The position numbers and the translations under genes were made by a program. The notes beneath the pieces are model-generated. The model did no database searches and was not told where the DNA came from. It worked only from the letters and a program-made list of their open reading frames with translations. A DNA stretch of 64,000 bases from Plantago major (lineage: Eukaryota; Streptophyta; Magnoliopsida; Lamiales; Plantaginaceae): the NCBI GenBank assembly GCA_026545765.1, contig JAIFAC010000294.1:62001-126000 (forward strand), given 5' to 3'. Of the stretch, positions 1-11,298 are shown in pieces; the first letter of the stretch is position 1; each line of letters opens with the position of its first letter.

Positions 1-865
1 ATTTTGTTGAGGTGTTCTTACTGAGGAAAGTTGGTGTTGTAGACCCTTGCCGGTACAAAACTCCTTTATGTCTTGGTTGACAAACTCGATTACCATGATG
101 CATTACGATTGCGGATACCTTGTCATTTTCATGACTTCAAGCTTTTTCAGCAAGTTTGGTATCTCCACCACGGCATCGATTTGTGTTTGGATAAACAACC
201 CAGTGAATCTTGAGAAGTCATCTACAACAACTAGACCATATTTCTTTCTGCATAACTAGTTACGAGATGATTCAAAAGATCCATATGTAGTAGTTACGTT
301 GGTCTAACACTATAGTGTCTAGTTTTGGACTTGAAAGAGATTTTGGATTGTTTCCCCATCTGACATGCAGAACAGATACCATCCTTTCTGAAAGATGTTT
401 TGGGAAGGCCAACCACTAATTCTTTCTTGGCAAGTTTTTTCAGAGTTTTGAAGTTCAAGTGACTCATTCTTTTGTGCCATAACGGTGCTCTTACGTGACC
501 AGATTGACTCACCATGAGACATTCTTGATTGTGGCGAGATGCCCAATCGGCAACATAAAAGGCGCCTTTCCGAGCAACCAAGGTATCTACTTTGACTCAT
601 TGTCGATTAGTTTGCGATATTTTGCTTTGAATTTCTGATAAAACCTTTATGCAAAGCAGCTCATGCTAAATAGATTATATTTCAAATCCTTAACATGTAA
701 TGTCGTCGGTGATTGTTAATGTTCCCAATTTGGCGTTGCCAAATCCGGAGAGGATTTAATTCTCCTCCCAAATCGATATCTGGTCTTGTGTTGCAAGCTT
801 TGTAATCGACAGTTGCTTTGTCTCTGTCATGTGCTTTTCATCCACTATCAAATAGCCATTGTGCT
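1..865 (-). pseudogene. pol: Copia-A pol fragment: protease, integrase N-terminus, start of integrase core
   Basis: Read on the minus strand, the protease catalytic triplet Asp-Ser-Gly is at 841-849. It is followed by the GAG-pre-integrase/zinc-binding region at about 294-600, where the HKRMSHLNF histidines and GICSACQMGK cysteines of the HHCC finger are both visible. Positions 1-290 hold the beginning of the integrase core, ending near the conserved stretch that precedes the second catalytic Asp region. Several frame changes interrupt it. Many coincide with places where related copies have CTG or CAG, so the true gene may be less broken than it looks. RT and RNase H lie outside the window. 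Confidence 0.85.
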
Positions 866-3215
866 TTAGTCCGGAAGCATTCGCACTGACAGAACGGAGA
901 TTAGGTTCTCAATTCTGATTGGAACCATCGAGTAAACAATCTTCCGGAGGAATTCATTTTGAATGAATTTCCTTGGAACATTCTTTTGTCGATAGGAACA
1001 TAAGGAGAATTCTAATTGAATGATTATCATTATTAAAATTATTTTCTTCCTTGGTGTGTTCCTAGGTGCTCCATTTGGTGCTTTCGGATACTGTCGGGTT
1101 TCGAGTTTGCTTTTCGACAAACTTAGCTTTGCTTGATTTCTTCTAGCACAGCATTGATTTTCGGTGGCTTGATTCAACTTCCACTTGATAATTGCTTTGA
1201 GCAATTCTAGCCTTTAACCATCGTTCTTGCTCTGTTTGTATTCATGAGCAAGTTGTTTCCCGATGCCTTTATAGCGATGCCGTTTGAGCACTTGAAGCTA
1301 TCGAGATCTTTTCTCGTGACTTTGCTAGTCTCTGGTTGGTCGATTTCTTTCTAGAAAAAGTGACATGGGAGAATTTGCCACTCCTGCAATTCTACCCTTT
1401 TGAGAGACATAACCTTTGTGGGTGTTTACACTTTTTAGGTGTTGTGTTTCTTTTCGGACGTGCCAACAGTTTGTTTTGACTTGTTTTTCCCACAAAGGTT
1501 TAGTCATATTGCCTTTCCTTTGTCAACAATCTTCGTCTTGACGATACTATAGATTGCAAAGGAACCATCTTGCTGAGTACTTGCAAATGTTCTTCTTTCC
1601 TCACTCTTATTCAGAGTGATAGAACAATCTGTCTGTGTATTCAGCCCAAGTCCTTTCTTTTCTGAAGGATCTCTTAAGTAAGATTGTACTTGATGAAGTG
1701 TGTCACTAGCTTTGGCATAAGATTGAAAAGATAATTCTTTCTTTTGAGTTCCTTGTTCTCGGAAGAAGATCTTCATATTTCTTTAAGTAATTGACCATTG
1801 CTTCCTTATGTGACTTTTCAGTCTCAGATATTTGAGCTTTGAGAAATACATTTTCAGCATCCTTTTTCTCAGATATCTTAACTAATTGAGAATTTTCCTT
1901 TGCAAGAGAATTCTTTTCTTCTTCATGATTTTCGGCTCTAGCTCGGATCATTAGAAATTCTCTTTCATAGATGTCAAGTTCTTTCCTGAGATTTTCTAGA
2001 TCTTTTATTTCTTCTTCATCACTTTCATAAGTATAACAAGAAGTATGTGCTACCTCATCAGCTATAAGACAGATTTCTATGTTGGAGATGTCTGGATCGT
2101 CAATTTCGAACTCCACATTTCATTCTTCTTGAGGCGAAGTCGATTATATCATGAGTAACTCCACATAATTACGGTGATGGTAAGGTTGAGTCATCTGAAT
2201 TGTCATCTTGAATCATCTCAGCGTCTAGAGCATCCAGTTGAGTTTGGATTTTCTTTCTTTCTTGATTAATAAAGCTTTACGGCTTCTTACGAAGATTCTT
2301 CTATCTTTCTTGTCACTGTCCTTAGTTTGTTGAAGCGGACAATCCTTCTTAGTGACCGGTTTACGACAATAGAAGCAGATATCCTTTCAATTCGCTTCCT
2401 CGTTACATGATGCTTTACGAGCTAGCTTGTTCGTGAGCTTTGCATATTTTTGTCTTGGTGATAGTTTGACTAGATGCTTTTTACTTCTCTTTGGCTTTTC
2501 TTCTCTCAATTTCTCGACTGACATATTTGCTCATTTGCTTTGCAGCAAGATGTGAGAAGAGTTCCACTGGAGTGATATTTGGCATTCCTTGGTTAAAATA
2601 AAAGAATTTAGTATGCTCCTAGTTGTGGTTAAGACTTCTGACAATAGTCTTAATCTTTTACATTGGGAGTATCTATTACTTTCCCAAGTCTTGCCATATC
2701 ACTCATGAAAGTAATAAATTTGAAATCAAGTTCTTCGAGTTTGATGGGTCCTTGTTTGAAATTTTAAAATTACAACTTGAGAACTTGAACTTGTTTTCTT
2801 TGGTTTTCGATTAAACGCAGATTTCTTCAATCGGTTGCGAGCAACTTTCGCCGTTTAGCACCCCAGATTTACCTATGTGCTCAGTGTCGTCGATGATGAT
2901 ATTATGAGCTTGACCATCCAGACGATATCTCTTGGCATCTTCCGATGTCCAGAGTTCTCTGGGCTTTGGTTCGTAAATAACTTGACTAGTAGATCTCCCA
3001 CTTGTTGACGCATCAGTTTGTGAAGATCCTTCGCTTTGATCTCTGTCTCTACCATTAGAAACCTCCATGACTTGTTTAAGTTGTTGAATGACTATTGGGC
3101 CATTCTTTATCACTTCGTTCATTTCATCACTTATGGCTTCAAGATGGAGCATCATGTTATTTTTCCATTTCTCGTAGTTTTCTGGTTTGAGAACGGGTGC
3201 ATCACTCAGAGACAT
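866..3215 (-). pseudogene. gag: Copia-A gag with coiled-coil extension, frameshifted
   Basis: The start codon is at 3215, opening with MSLSDAPVLKPENYEKW, which also opens gag in copies C and D. The copia-type Gag (UBN2-like) domain runs to about 2580. A zinc knuckle is at about 2330-2390, but its histidine region is out of frame where the sister copies have a CTG. An acidic segment and a heptad-like coiled coil follow (1706-2116: repeated Glu/Lys/Leu, ENLRKELDIYEREFL). A Lys/Arg-rich linker (866-1204) leads to the protease. Gag would form the virus-like particle in the cytoplasm. A coiled-coil Gag extension is a known Sirevirus trait. At least six frame breaks are present. Confidence 0.85.
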
Positions 3216-3317
3216 TCATGCACACTTAACACAAATTAAATAGTCCTCGAAAATGGACAAAGTTCCTTCACCTATCTAGGGATCTAGGTTCGGTCTGAAG
3301 GCTTGTGAGCAGCGCTT

Positions 3318-3327
3318 TCTGATACCA
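3318..3327 (-). promoter_or_regulatory. Primer binding site of Copia-A
   Basis: On the minus strand these ten bases read TGGTATCAGA and lie two bases inside the 5' LTR end. This matches the 3' end complement of initiator tRNA-Met used by most plant copia elements. The bases after it (AAGCGCTGC) depart from the usual GC continuation. Confidence 0.88.
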
Positions 3328-3329
3328 CT

Positions 3330-4961
3330 TGTTGGTCGAGATAACGGCAAAGTAAAAGACTAGGAGGGGGTGAATAGTCTTTTAAAACTTTTGTCGATAA
3401 AACTATTTCTCGAGATATCTGTAGATATCGATACTTAGATCGAGCGCGGAAGACTTAAGATAGATAAGTGCGAAGCAGTTAAAGTGTGTGTGTGTGTTCT
3501 TTGAAATGTAAATCTGAAAAGTAAATAACACAGCAAGTATAGTGGTATCTGGAGGTGGCGTAATCCTCCAACTAATCCACTTCGGTCTTCCAAAGACCTA
3601 GAATTCACTAGAATAGATAATTGAGGTCACCTTACAAAAATCCTATTCTAAGATTCCTTTAAACAAATGGTTCCCAACCAAATGTTCCCCCTGAGTTGTT
3701 CTCGGCTTTCCACGACCAAGTACTTCACATACTCGAAACCTTTTGAGCTATTCCCTAGCTTCCCAAGCTAAGTACTTCCTGTGCTCAATAACCTTGGAGT
3801 TATTCCTTAGTTTCTCAAACTAAGTACTTCCTGTACTCCACGCCAGTGATGGTGTTGGTTTTGGTTTGAGTTGTCAGATGAGCTTCTTTAATAACTTTTC
3901 AGTTAATCAGATAGCTCTATGAATCAAGTATACTTAATACACTTTGCAATGTATGGTATCTTGTTCTTTTTACTGACCCAAGTCTTAGATAAATGTTCTA
4001 GAGAATGAATCTCAGATACTTGATCTTTTAATTCAACTCTTTCACAGATAGCTGTGCTTGTTTAGGATCAGGACACTTAGAACTTCAATGCTACTTAAGA
4101 TCAAGAGCTTTGGTCGCAACAGAAAGCTTGAGAGTAAGTAGTTTGCTTGAGAGATTAAGATATGTGTTCAGTTCAGCATGTCTAGTGTGTCTTTTCAAGT
4201 AGTCTAAGTTTTGATATTTATAGATGAATTTGAGTGCCGTGTGAATAGTATCCGTTAGGCTTAAATCAAATTCAAACTATTGATATCTATGTATAGTACT
4301 GTAGCAGATTTGTCTTCTTCTTCAGAAGCTACCGTTGCTTTTGTTTAGACATCTCTGTCCGTGCATTTAATGCATTGTACTATACTTTTGTCCTGTAGTG
4401 CCAACGGAACTATGCTTTGTATCAGAGACAACCTTGATCAGATTTTTCTGATTCTTTGCACGTTCTTATCTTTAACTTCAGATACCACTTTTATTGAAAC
4501 AACTTTGTTTGCAATATATATATTTCTTTTTCAGAAATGTGGTTAAAGCTCAAGGTAGCTGAGAATAGATATCTGTGGACACTTTCCTTGTTTTAAGATA
4601 GACCTTTTATTTCTCAGATATCTCTTGTGACACAGTTTGTTTAAAACTATTCGTGTCTTCAAGATATCTGGCCAAGGTATCTGTAAAAATGTTTCAGTAA
4701 TCTTGTGCAGTCTTCAAATCTTCAATGTCGTTGAACTTGTTCTGCTTTGATGTCTTCTTCTTGGTCTTCTCTTCATAAAATAAAAATTATATTTTAGACC
4801 TAACATCCTATACAAGATTAGCTAGACTATCATACTTAGTGGGTTTCCTCTTTTACAATGTTCAAGTGAACCAAGAGTACTAATCACCTTTCTGAGACTA
4901 AGATAAGTCATCATGTTGCTGATCAAAATCTAAACAGATATTTCTAAAAAAATATCTAACA
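3330..4961 (-). repeat. 5' LTR of Copia-A (1632 bp)
   Basis: It is bounded by TG (minus-strand TGTTAGATAT at the 4961 end) and CA next to the primer site. A TATA-like TATAAATATC (minus) is near 4215. Tandem units of about 52 bp at 3695-3845 carry hairpins such as TAGCTT-CCC-AAGCTA. Near the inner end, AAAAGACTA (3354-3362) pairs with TAGTCTTTT (3375-3383) around a G/C-rich loop. The ends match the LTRs of Copia-D, which supports both boundaries. Confidence 0.92.
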
Positions 4962-5416
4962 AATTTCCTAACACTATTCGACTACTATTTATAGTTGTGA
5001 ATATTAATCCAACTAGTACAATAGTTCTATCTTGATTGAAAGTCATGATCAGGTCGAATCACCATGTTCTTCTCCTAAATCTTCTTAGTCTTCCATGCAT
5101 CGAGAATCCTTCTTGGAATACAAGTAGAATCCTTCTTCAATTAGGATTCTAATTCCTTTCCTTCTTCAATATCTTCTAGTATCCAAACTTAAAGAGTTCT
5201 TCTCCATAAGATATCTGAACCTGTTAAACCTGATAGGACTAAACCAAACTCGTGGAACTATATCAATGTGAAGTAATGCAAAATCCATAAATAGAAAGTC
5301 CAGTGTACAAACAGCTAGTATTGTGACAATACTAAGCCAATGTAGTATTGCTCCAATACTTAGCTAAAGCCTGCACTTTCATTCTCCCCCTTTTTTATTC
5401 CTTCACAATACCTAAC
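4962..5416 (-). other. Remnant of an older LTR element (LTR-like end plus polypurine-like tract)
   Basis: No coding sequence is seen. A minus-strand CTATAAATAG-like TATA box is near 4985-4995. At about 5383-5396 a pyrimidine tract (TTCTCCCCCTTTTTTA) reads on the minus strand as a polypurine tract followed by TGAAAGTGCAGG, a plausible LTR start. This suggests the 3' LTR end of a minus-oriented element into which Copia-A and the solo LTR at 5417 later inserted. Only one LTR is visible, so the call is tentative. Confidence 0.4.
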
Positions 5417-6607
5417 TGGTGAGATAATAATTTAGAGTCTCATCTTGTCTTTTTTACCGTCTTTTGGTTAGTCTTTATTGGTATTTTGTAGTGTTTTTGT
5501 ACGTTTTTATGCTTTGGTACTTTGGTTTTCTTTTGTAGGAATTTGTGTCACAGAGAAACCGGTTTTGAGTCGAGTAGAACTGAAGAAGAACAAGGCTCGC
5601 CGCGGCGAGATTTCTAGGAAGTGGCGATGTCTTTATGATTGAAGTTCGCCTCGGCAAGTAAATATTCTTGCCGCGGCGAAAATTCCAGTAACTTGAGAGA
5701 TTTTGGAATCAAGGGCTCTCCGCGGCAAAGAAATATTCTCGTCGCGGCGAGACGATTTTTCAGTGTTTTTTGTTTTCCCTATTAGGTTAGACTTAGGCAA
5801 TTTTTGCCATAACTTCTTTTACTCGAATTTTACTTAAAAAAGGCTCCTGGACCAAGTTTTGAACATTGATTGATCTTGGAGCTTGGTTCTTCTCTTGTAA
5901 CGAATCATTGACATCGAATTCTTAGTAAGTTTGATAATTCTCTATTGCTTCCATACAATTCTTGTGCTTGATTGATTTATCGAATTGTATGCCTTTGCTT
6001 GCGATTATCATTATGTTTATGCTTTGCATATCCAAGATTATGAATTCCTCCGTCCTTTCTTCAATTATGAGTAGCTAAACCACTCCAGACTCGGTAGTTG
6101 TGTGATGGTTATGCAGATTCGAATCTAGGGTTTATATTCGTTCATAAGGTTCGTCTAGTTTGATATTCTCGTAAAAACCATCAATCCAATACGCTAGTTT
6201 GAAATCCTCTAAATCGTTTTGGTTAAGAATCGTCGGTCTGACAAACCTGACGATTTCTCTAGTTTAAAATCTTCGTAAAACAGCTTGGTTAAATTGGATT
6301 GATTGTTTTTTTGTACACCGACCGTGTCACAATATGAACGTTTACCTTAGTTTGAATTAGCATAACCGGATCATTGCTACCGTGTTCACTCTCTCTCATT
6401 GATCAAAACAGTTTATTTGCTTTTCGTATTAATTTTTGTTTTAGAAATACAAACATTCAAAACTTATCTGTTACTCACAAACAAACAGTTTACTCTCATT
6501 CGTTGTGGTAGCTTAATTGATTCCCTAGAGAACGATTCCGAGTTAAGCATAGTCTACAACTACAACTTATTCTCTTAAGTTTAATAGAGTATAATTTGAG
6601 CTTATCA
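5417..6607 (+). repeat. Solo LTR, gypsy-type (1191 bp), TSD CTAAC
   Basis: The segment starts TGGTGAGATAAT and ends GAGCTTATCA. CTAAC lies directly on both sides (5412-5416 and 6608-6612), as expected for a target-site duplication. No primer site, tract or coding sequence adjoins, so it is a solo LTR left by recombination between two LTRs. Its 3' part (AGCTTAATTGATTCC...GAGAACGATTCC) resembles the same portion of the element E LTR, which gives the plus orientation. An array of GC-rich dyads of the CTCGCCGCGGCGAG type lies at 5596-5755. Confidence 0.82.
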
Positions 6608-6874
6608 CTAACCTGCAGAAAGTTAGTGATAAAATCTGAACACTCTTAAACAAACATACTAAGTATTTGCTCCCCCTGAATAAGAAAACATGAGGAGATA
6701 ATACTAAGCAGTCATAATCATAACAAAACAAAAGTTAGACAAAACTAAGAGTGTTTAGATAATAGATAACCAGAACTAATATCCTACTGGGAACAAGCTC
6801 CCAGGCAAATCAAACAGATTAGAACACATAATATATTGTGCAGAAAATAAGAAAAAAACTTTAGTAGCAGTAGG
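6608..6874. other. Non-coding remnant between solo LTR and LTR F
   Basis: It begins with the solo LTR's target duplication and continues the older remnant seen at 4962-5416. A second polypurine-like tract (minus-strand TTCAGGGGGAGC) lies near 6669-6680. An 11-bp inverted repeat (6602-6612 with 6622-6632) spans the insertion junction. I see no gene. Confidence 0.5.
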
Positions 6875-8395
6875 TGATGTGCACTCAGAGATTTTGATTT
6901 TCGTTGTAGAACTTGTAATCTCTAAATACAATCAAAGTTAAATTTATAATTGCCAGAAGCTCACAAACACACAGTTTATAGCGGTAAATTAACTCGAGAT
7001 GTCGGTCTCTCAGGAATAACGCTCGATTAAGATAGAATATTAAATGGTTGATTTTCAATATAAAGTAAATAACAGATTTTTGGTATTTTTGAATATGTAA
7101 ATCAAACATGTAAGCAGAAAAGTAATTATATTGAGAATTGATGAATTAAGAACTTAAGCGTTAACCTTCACTTTGATAAACGGTTTATATCAGGAATAAC
7201 AGATATCGATAGTTACGGCTGAAGAGTCACACAGATCACATATTATACGAAGGCGCAGTCAGCAAAGATACCCCATGTAGACTATCGTCTATATCAAAGC
7301 TGTCACCAGTGGCTAGCTCAACAACAAACCTCAGACTAAACATCAACTTATAGACACAACTGAAATCTCCTAATATAGTGCAATGAATACTCATGTCTCG
7401 CGAAAACATAAACAAACAAAGCATCTTTCCTCAAACAACACAGGTATGAACAACAATCGCATAACCAACATTGATGCTAAAACTATCCCATCATATATAA
7501 ATCAAGTAATCAAAGATCCCGGCTAACCATTACACAGGCAAATTAGCCTGACATAACTGAAAGTAAACAAACTGTAAACTGAATTAAAATCATGTCTGAA
7601 ACAACTAAACCGTAAGAAGATGGCGAGTGTCGACCCTTGGATTCCTCCTTCTTCGATTCTTTCCTGTAGTGATCAATCTTGATGTCTTTTGGATGTCTTG
7701 AAGTCTTCTTGATTGCTTGCTGACGGCTAGGGTTTTGGGGTTTCACTTCCCCGAAGACTGGTTCTCTCTCAAGAGAGCTGCTTTTGTGCTTCGGAACCCT
7801 AACGTTCCGTTCTCTTGTTCGAAACCCTTCTGTTCTGCTCTCTCTTTGATTTGAGACCCCAAGGGTTTTATTTATACTGAAAAATCTGAGCTCCAACCGC
7901 CTTTGATACATAAGGAAGGTTCAAAGATGGGTCCTAGCCTGACAGACCAGAAACTGGCATGTTTCTCGAAAGTTCATTGAACATCGACCACAAACATCCT
8001 TCTGCGGTCCACTGTGGGCCTCCGTCTGCGATTTCACGAGGTTATGTCTGTATATCTTTGTTCTTCAATTTCGGGCTTCTTAGCTTCGTTTCCTCAAAAA
8101 GTTGTCTTCTACAAAGTTGTAGCATCTTCAATTATCTTCGCACTGGCTGGTCACATGACATGTTTTGACGCCTCGAACTCCGTACAACTGCCAATTCAGA
8201 ATAATTGCTGAACTTTCTCAATTTCGCACAATTATGTCGTTTTAGTACCTAAAATCGTGCAATTCCTCAAACACGCGATCATGACCTACGAAATACACAA
8301 GAAGATTGACCATAATATGGTACAAATATTGAATTTAGGGCAAAAAACAAGGGTCTAAAAGCATGCAATATCACACATTTCATTGTCACCTCACA
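6875..8395 (-). repeat. Gypsy-type LTR F, probable 3' LTR of a minus element
   Basis: It begins TGATGTGCAC at 6875 and ends CTCACA at 8395. The bases just right of it (CCCCCAAAG) read on the minus strand as a polypurine tract, CTTTGGGGG, abutting TGTGAGG. A minus-strand TATAAATAAAA box is at about 7870-7880. The first ~170 bp match, in inverted orientation, the LTR end at 63290-63475. The open frame at 7543-7911 lies in the transcribed leader and is not a recognisable protein. GTAGG (6870-6874) should be the target duplication; no partner is in view. Confidence 0.65.
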
Positions 8396-8708
8396 CCCCC
8401 AAAGCAGTTTCTTGCTCATCCTTGAGCCAGGCAAAAACGATAAAAATTGACAGTGAAATGCTGCCAAACTTAGTATTCCTATTTAAAACTTTCACAAGAT
8501 GATTTTTTTCAAACTCAACCCCATTAGTAACTAAGTCAGATATCGAAGATCATGAAGCCAATAGACAAAAAACAAACATCGATCTGTATCGTCGGGTTCT
8601 CAGGTAACAAGATCAATCATAATTCACATAAGAACCTTACGTCGGCTTTCCTTCAAAAAGTAATTTACCGTATTCACATACTTCTGAGGCAATCAGAGAT
8701 TAGGCTAG
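8396..8708 (-). other. Internal 3' untranslated piece of element F, interrupted by E
   Basis: After the polypurine tract it carries GCTCATCCTTGAG, close to GCTCATCCTCGAG at the same position in element E (about 56288), so F and E are related gypsy elements. No coding sequence. GCTAG at 8704-8708 is the target duplication made by E; F continues at 61055. Confidence 0.6.
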
Positions 8709-9379
8709 TGATGCGCTCAAAATTAATACTTGTAAAATAACACAAGTAGTAAAGCGGTTGTCGTAGTACAACAAGGCTTAAACCACAGGGTCATTCTCTC
8801 GAGGAATCGATTAAGCTAGTTTTAAGGTGTAGGCTCAAGGTGTGAGTTGTAAACAGATAGTGTGGGTAAGGTTTATACTTCAAAACCTTACAACAAATTT
8901 CAATTACAAGACAAGGTAATACCTAGATCATGCAATTTCTACAATTAAAACGAAGCAAGGTGATCTTTCAAAAGTGCTGACGCGATATAGCTAATGGTAC
9001 ACTGCCCGTGAATGCAACAACTTTGATATTGCAAAATCGAACCAGATATAGATTATAAGTACGTATGAGTTACGACAAAAGCTTGTCACTAGCTATGCCC
9101 TCATCCGGATATATACTAATAAGAGGTAAAGAAGGCGATGCAAGTTCACAGCGATCAAGCATCGTTCAACGACGGATAACAATATGTCACAATACAAGTT
9201 ATTAACGGAATCCACCTAACTCGTACTATTGAATACCTGGGCGCCTATTGGTCTCTGCGATCGTCAGAAAGATCAATAATGCTTCTTCGAATTAAAAGAG
9301 AGATTGAAATCTCTAAGTGTTTACAATGCTTGGAACTGAAAATATGAAAGTAGAAGTAATGAAGATATGTCCTAATGAT
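8709..9379 (-). repeat. 3' LTR of element E, left portion
   Basis: It starts TGATGCGCTC and aligns through its whole length with 59897-60555 (shared AAAATTAATACTTGTAAA, then CAAGGCTTAAACCA). It breaks off at 9379, where Copia-B begins, and the matching sequence resumes at 55758. Positions 9375-9379 (ATGAT) are the target duplication of Copia-B. Confidence 0.92.
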
Positions 9380-10948
9380 TGTTGGTCCAGATAACGACAA
9401 AGGAAAAGACTTTGGGGGGGGGGGAGGGTGAATAGTCTTTTACAACTTTTTTCGATAAACACAGTTTCTCAGATATTTGAGAAGATATCTGATACTTAAT
9501 TTCAGAGAGCGAAAGACTTTTCGGTGATAAGTGCACGTGCTCAGCAAGATATAATGTGTTTAAATACTTAGCAGGATAAATAGAACGATAAGTAAATTGC
9601 TGAAAGTAAATAACACGTCTTTTATAGCGGTATCTGAAGGTGGCGTAATCCTTCAACTAATCCACTTTGGCCTTTCTCAGACCTGGAATCCACTAAGACA
9701 GATAATTGAGTTCACCTTACAAATATTTTCTCTCAATTACTAAAATACACTAGGTTCCCAACCAAGTGTTCCCCCTGAGTTATTCCCTGGCTCCCAGCCA
9801 AGTACTTCCTATATACTCAGAAACCTTTGAGTTGTTCCTTAGTTTTCCAAACTAAGTATTTCCTATGCTCAGTAACCTTGGATTTATTCCTTAGTTTCCC
9901 AAACTAAGTACTTCCTGTACTCCACGCCGTTTTAAGGTGTTGGTTATGAAAGTTTGTCAGGTGAGTAGTCTTACTAACTTTTCAGTTATTTAAGAATACA
10001 CTATAGAACAAGAATCACTTAACACACTTCACAATGTGTGGTGATATGTTCTTTACTTGATCTTTTGATTCAACTCCTTCACAGATAGCACTGATTATTA
10101 AGGATGAGGACACTTAGAAATTTCGTGCTACTTAGAATTCAAGAGCTTAGTCGCAACTGTAAGCTGAAGAGTAAGTAGGTTGAAGGCTTGTATGCTTGAA
10201 TGAATAAGTTCGTTCTGTGTGTAAGTTCAAGGTGTATTTCAAGCATTCTAAGTGGTGATATTTATAGTTGAATTTGAAGCCGTTTGAATAGTATCCGTTA
10301 GGCTCAATTCAAATTCAAACTATTGATATCTGAAAATAGTACTGTAGAAGACGTTGTCTCTTTTCAGAGATTTTCTCTTTTGTTCAGATGTCTCTGTTTG
10401 CACATTTATTGCATTGTACTATTTTTGTCCTGTAGTGCCAACGGAACTATGCATGCTTTCTGAAGCATTGCATGTCCCTTTCCAGAGACCTTCACATCTC
10501 CAGATACCTGTTGAAACATTGTTTCCCAGAAACATAGTTTTATCCAAGGTATCTGAGTGTAAATTCATGGGCACTTTTCCTCGTTCGGAAACCTTGTGTT
10601 CTCAGATATCTTTTGAAAAGCTTGCTTAGTGAAAAACACTTGTTTCTTTAAGATATCTGGACATAGGTATCTGAGGAGACTTTTCTCCTTATCTTCAGTA
10701 ATCTTGAGAAAACTTCAGTCTTCTAGAAATGAGTTCCTTTGCTTGGATGCTTCCTTCTTTGTCTTCTTTAACTAAAAAAAAAAATTACGTTCAGAGACCT
10801 AACATCCTATAAAAGATTTGCTAGACTAATCATACTTAGTGATTTTCCTCTTTTACAGTGTTCAAGTGAACTAAGAGTACTAAGCACCTTTCTGAGCTAA
10901 GATAAGTCATTAGGTTGCTGATCAAAATCTAAACAGATATTCCTAACA
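9380..10948 (-). repeat. 3' LTR of Copia-B (1569 bp)
   Basis: It pairs with 54190-55757. A minus-strand TATAAATATC box lies near 10255-10270. Tandem hairpin units are at 9775-9925, with stems TGGCT/AGCCA and TTAGTTT/AAACTAA. A run of 11 G followed by AGGG near 9414-9428 is longer than in sister LTRs and may be a homopolymer error. Confidence 0.95.
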
Positions 10949-11298
10949 AATTTCCCCCTTTTTGATCAGTCAACGATGACTATCTTTAAAACCTATTACA
11001 ACTTGGAAGAGGGAACAATCCAGCACTTAATAATTTCTTATGATCTTTTCAATTCATTTAATTAAGTGCAGAAAGTAAACATCAACCAAATCACAAGGTG
11101 TGATCTTGGCTGACAAGTTATCTTTTTATAGATTGATATCTGAGAGTAGGTTCATCAGATATGTTAAATGGAAAGTTCATAGATAACTTAATAAAATACA
11201 TTTCAGTACAGTCAGCAAGATACAAAAATTACATAGTAAACTAGGACAACACGAGTAACCAGGCTCCAAGTAGACATCCTAATAAACTAGTCACAAGT
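10949..11298 (-). promoter_or_regulatory. Copia-B 3' untranslated region and polypurine tract
   Basis: The minus strand reads AAAAAGGGGGAAATT directly against the 3' LTR (10949-10963), the plus-strand priming tract. Further in, GCACTTAAT (11023-11031) and ATTAAGTGC (11061-11069) form a perfect 9-bp inverted repeat. It recurs at the same position in copies C and D. No coding sequence. Confidence 0.85.

Larger units (their letters stand above)
1..4961 (-). mobile_element. Copia-A: Sirevirus-like Ty1/copia element, 5' part, cut by window edge
   Basis: This minus-strand element shows, from right to left, a 5' LTR (3330-4961), a tRNA-Met-type primer site, gag and the start of pol; the sequence leaves the window inside the integrase core. 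The order gag, protease, integrase is diagnostic of Ty1/copia. The long Gag with a coiled-coil extension and the 1.6-kb LTR resemble the Sirevirus (SIRE/Maximus) lineage. Its LTR start is closest to Copia-D. The base after the LTR outer end begins AATTT, which should be the target duplication, but its partner lies outside the window. Confidence 0.93.

Noticed and set aside
7543-7911. A 122-codon minus-strand frame as a possible host gene
   Set aside because: It lies just after a minus-strand TATA box inside LTR F, has a random-looking Arg/Ser-rich composition and shows no family motif.
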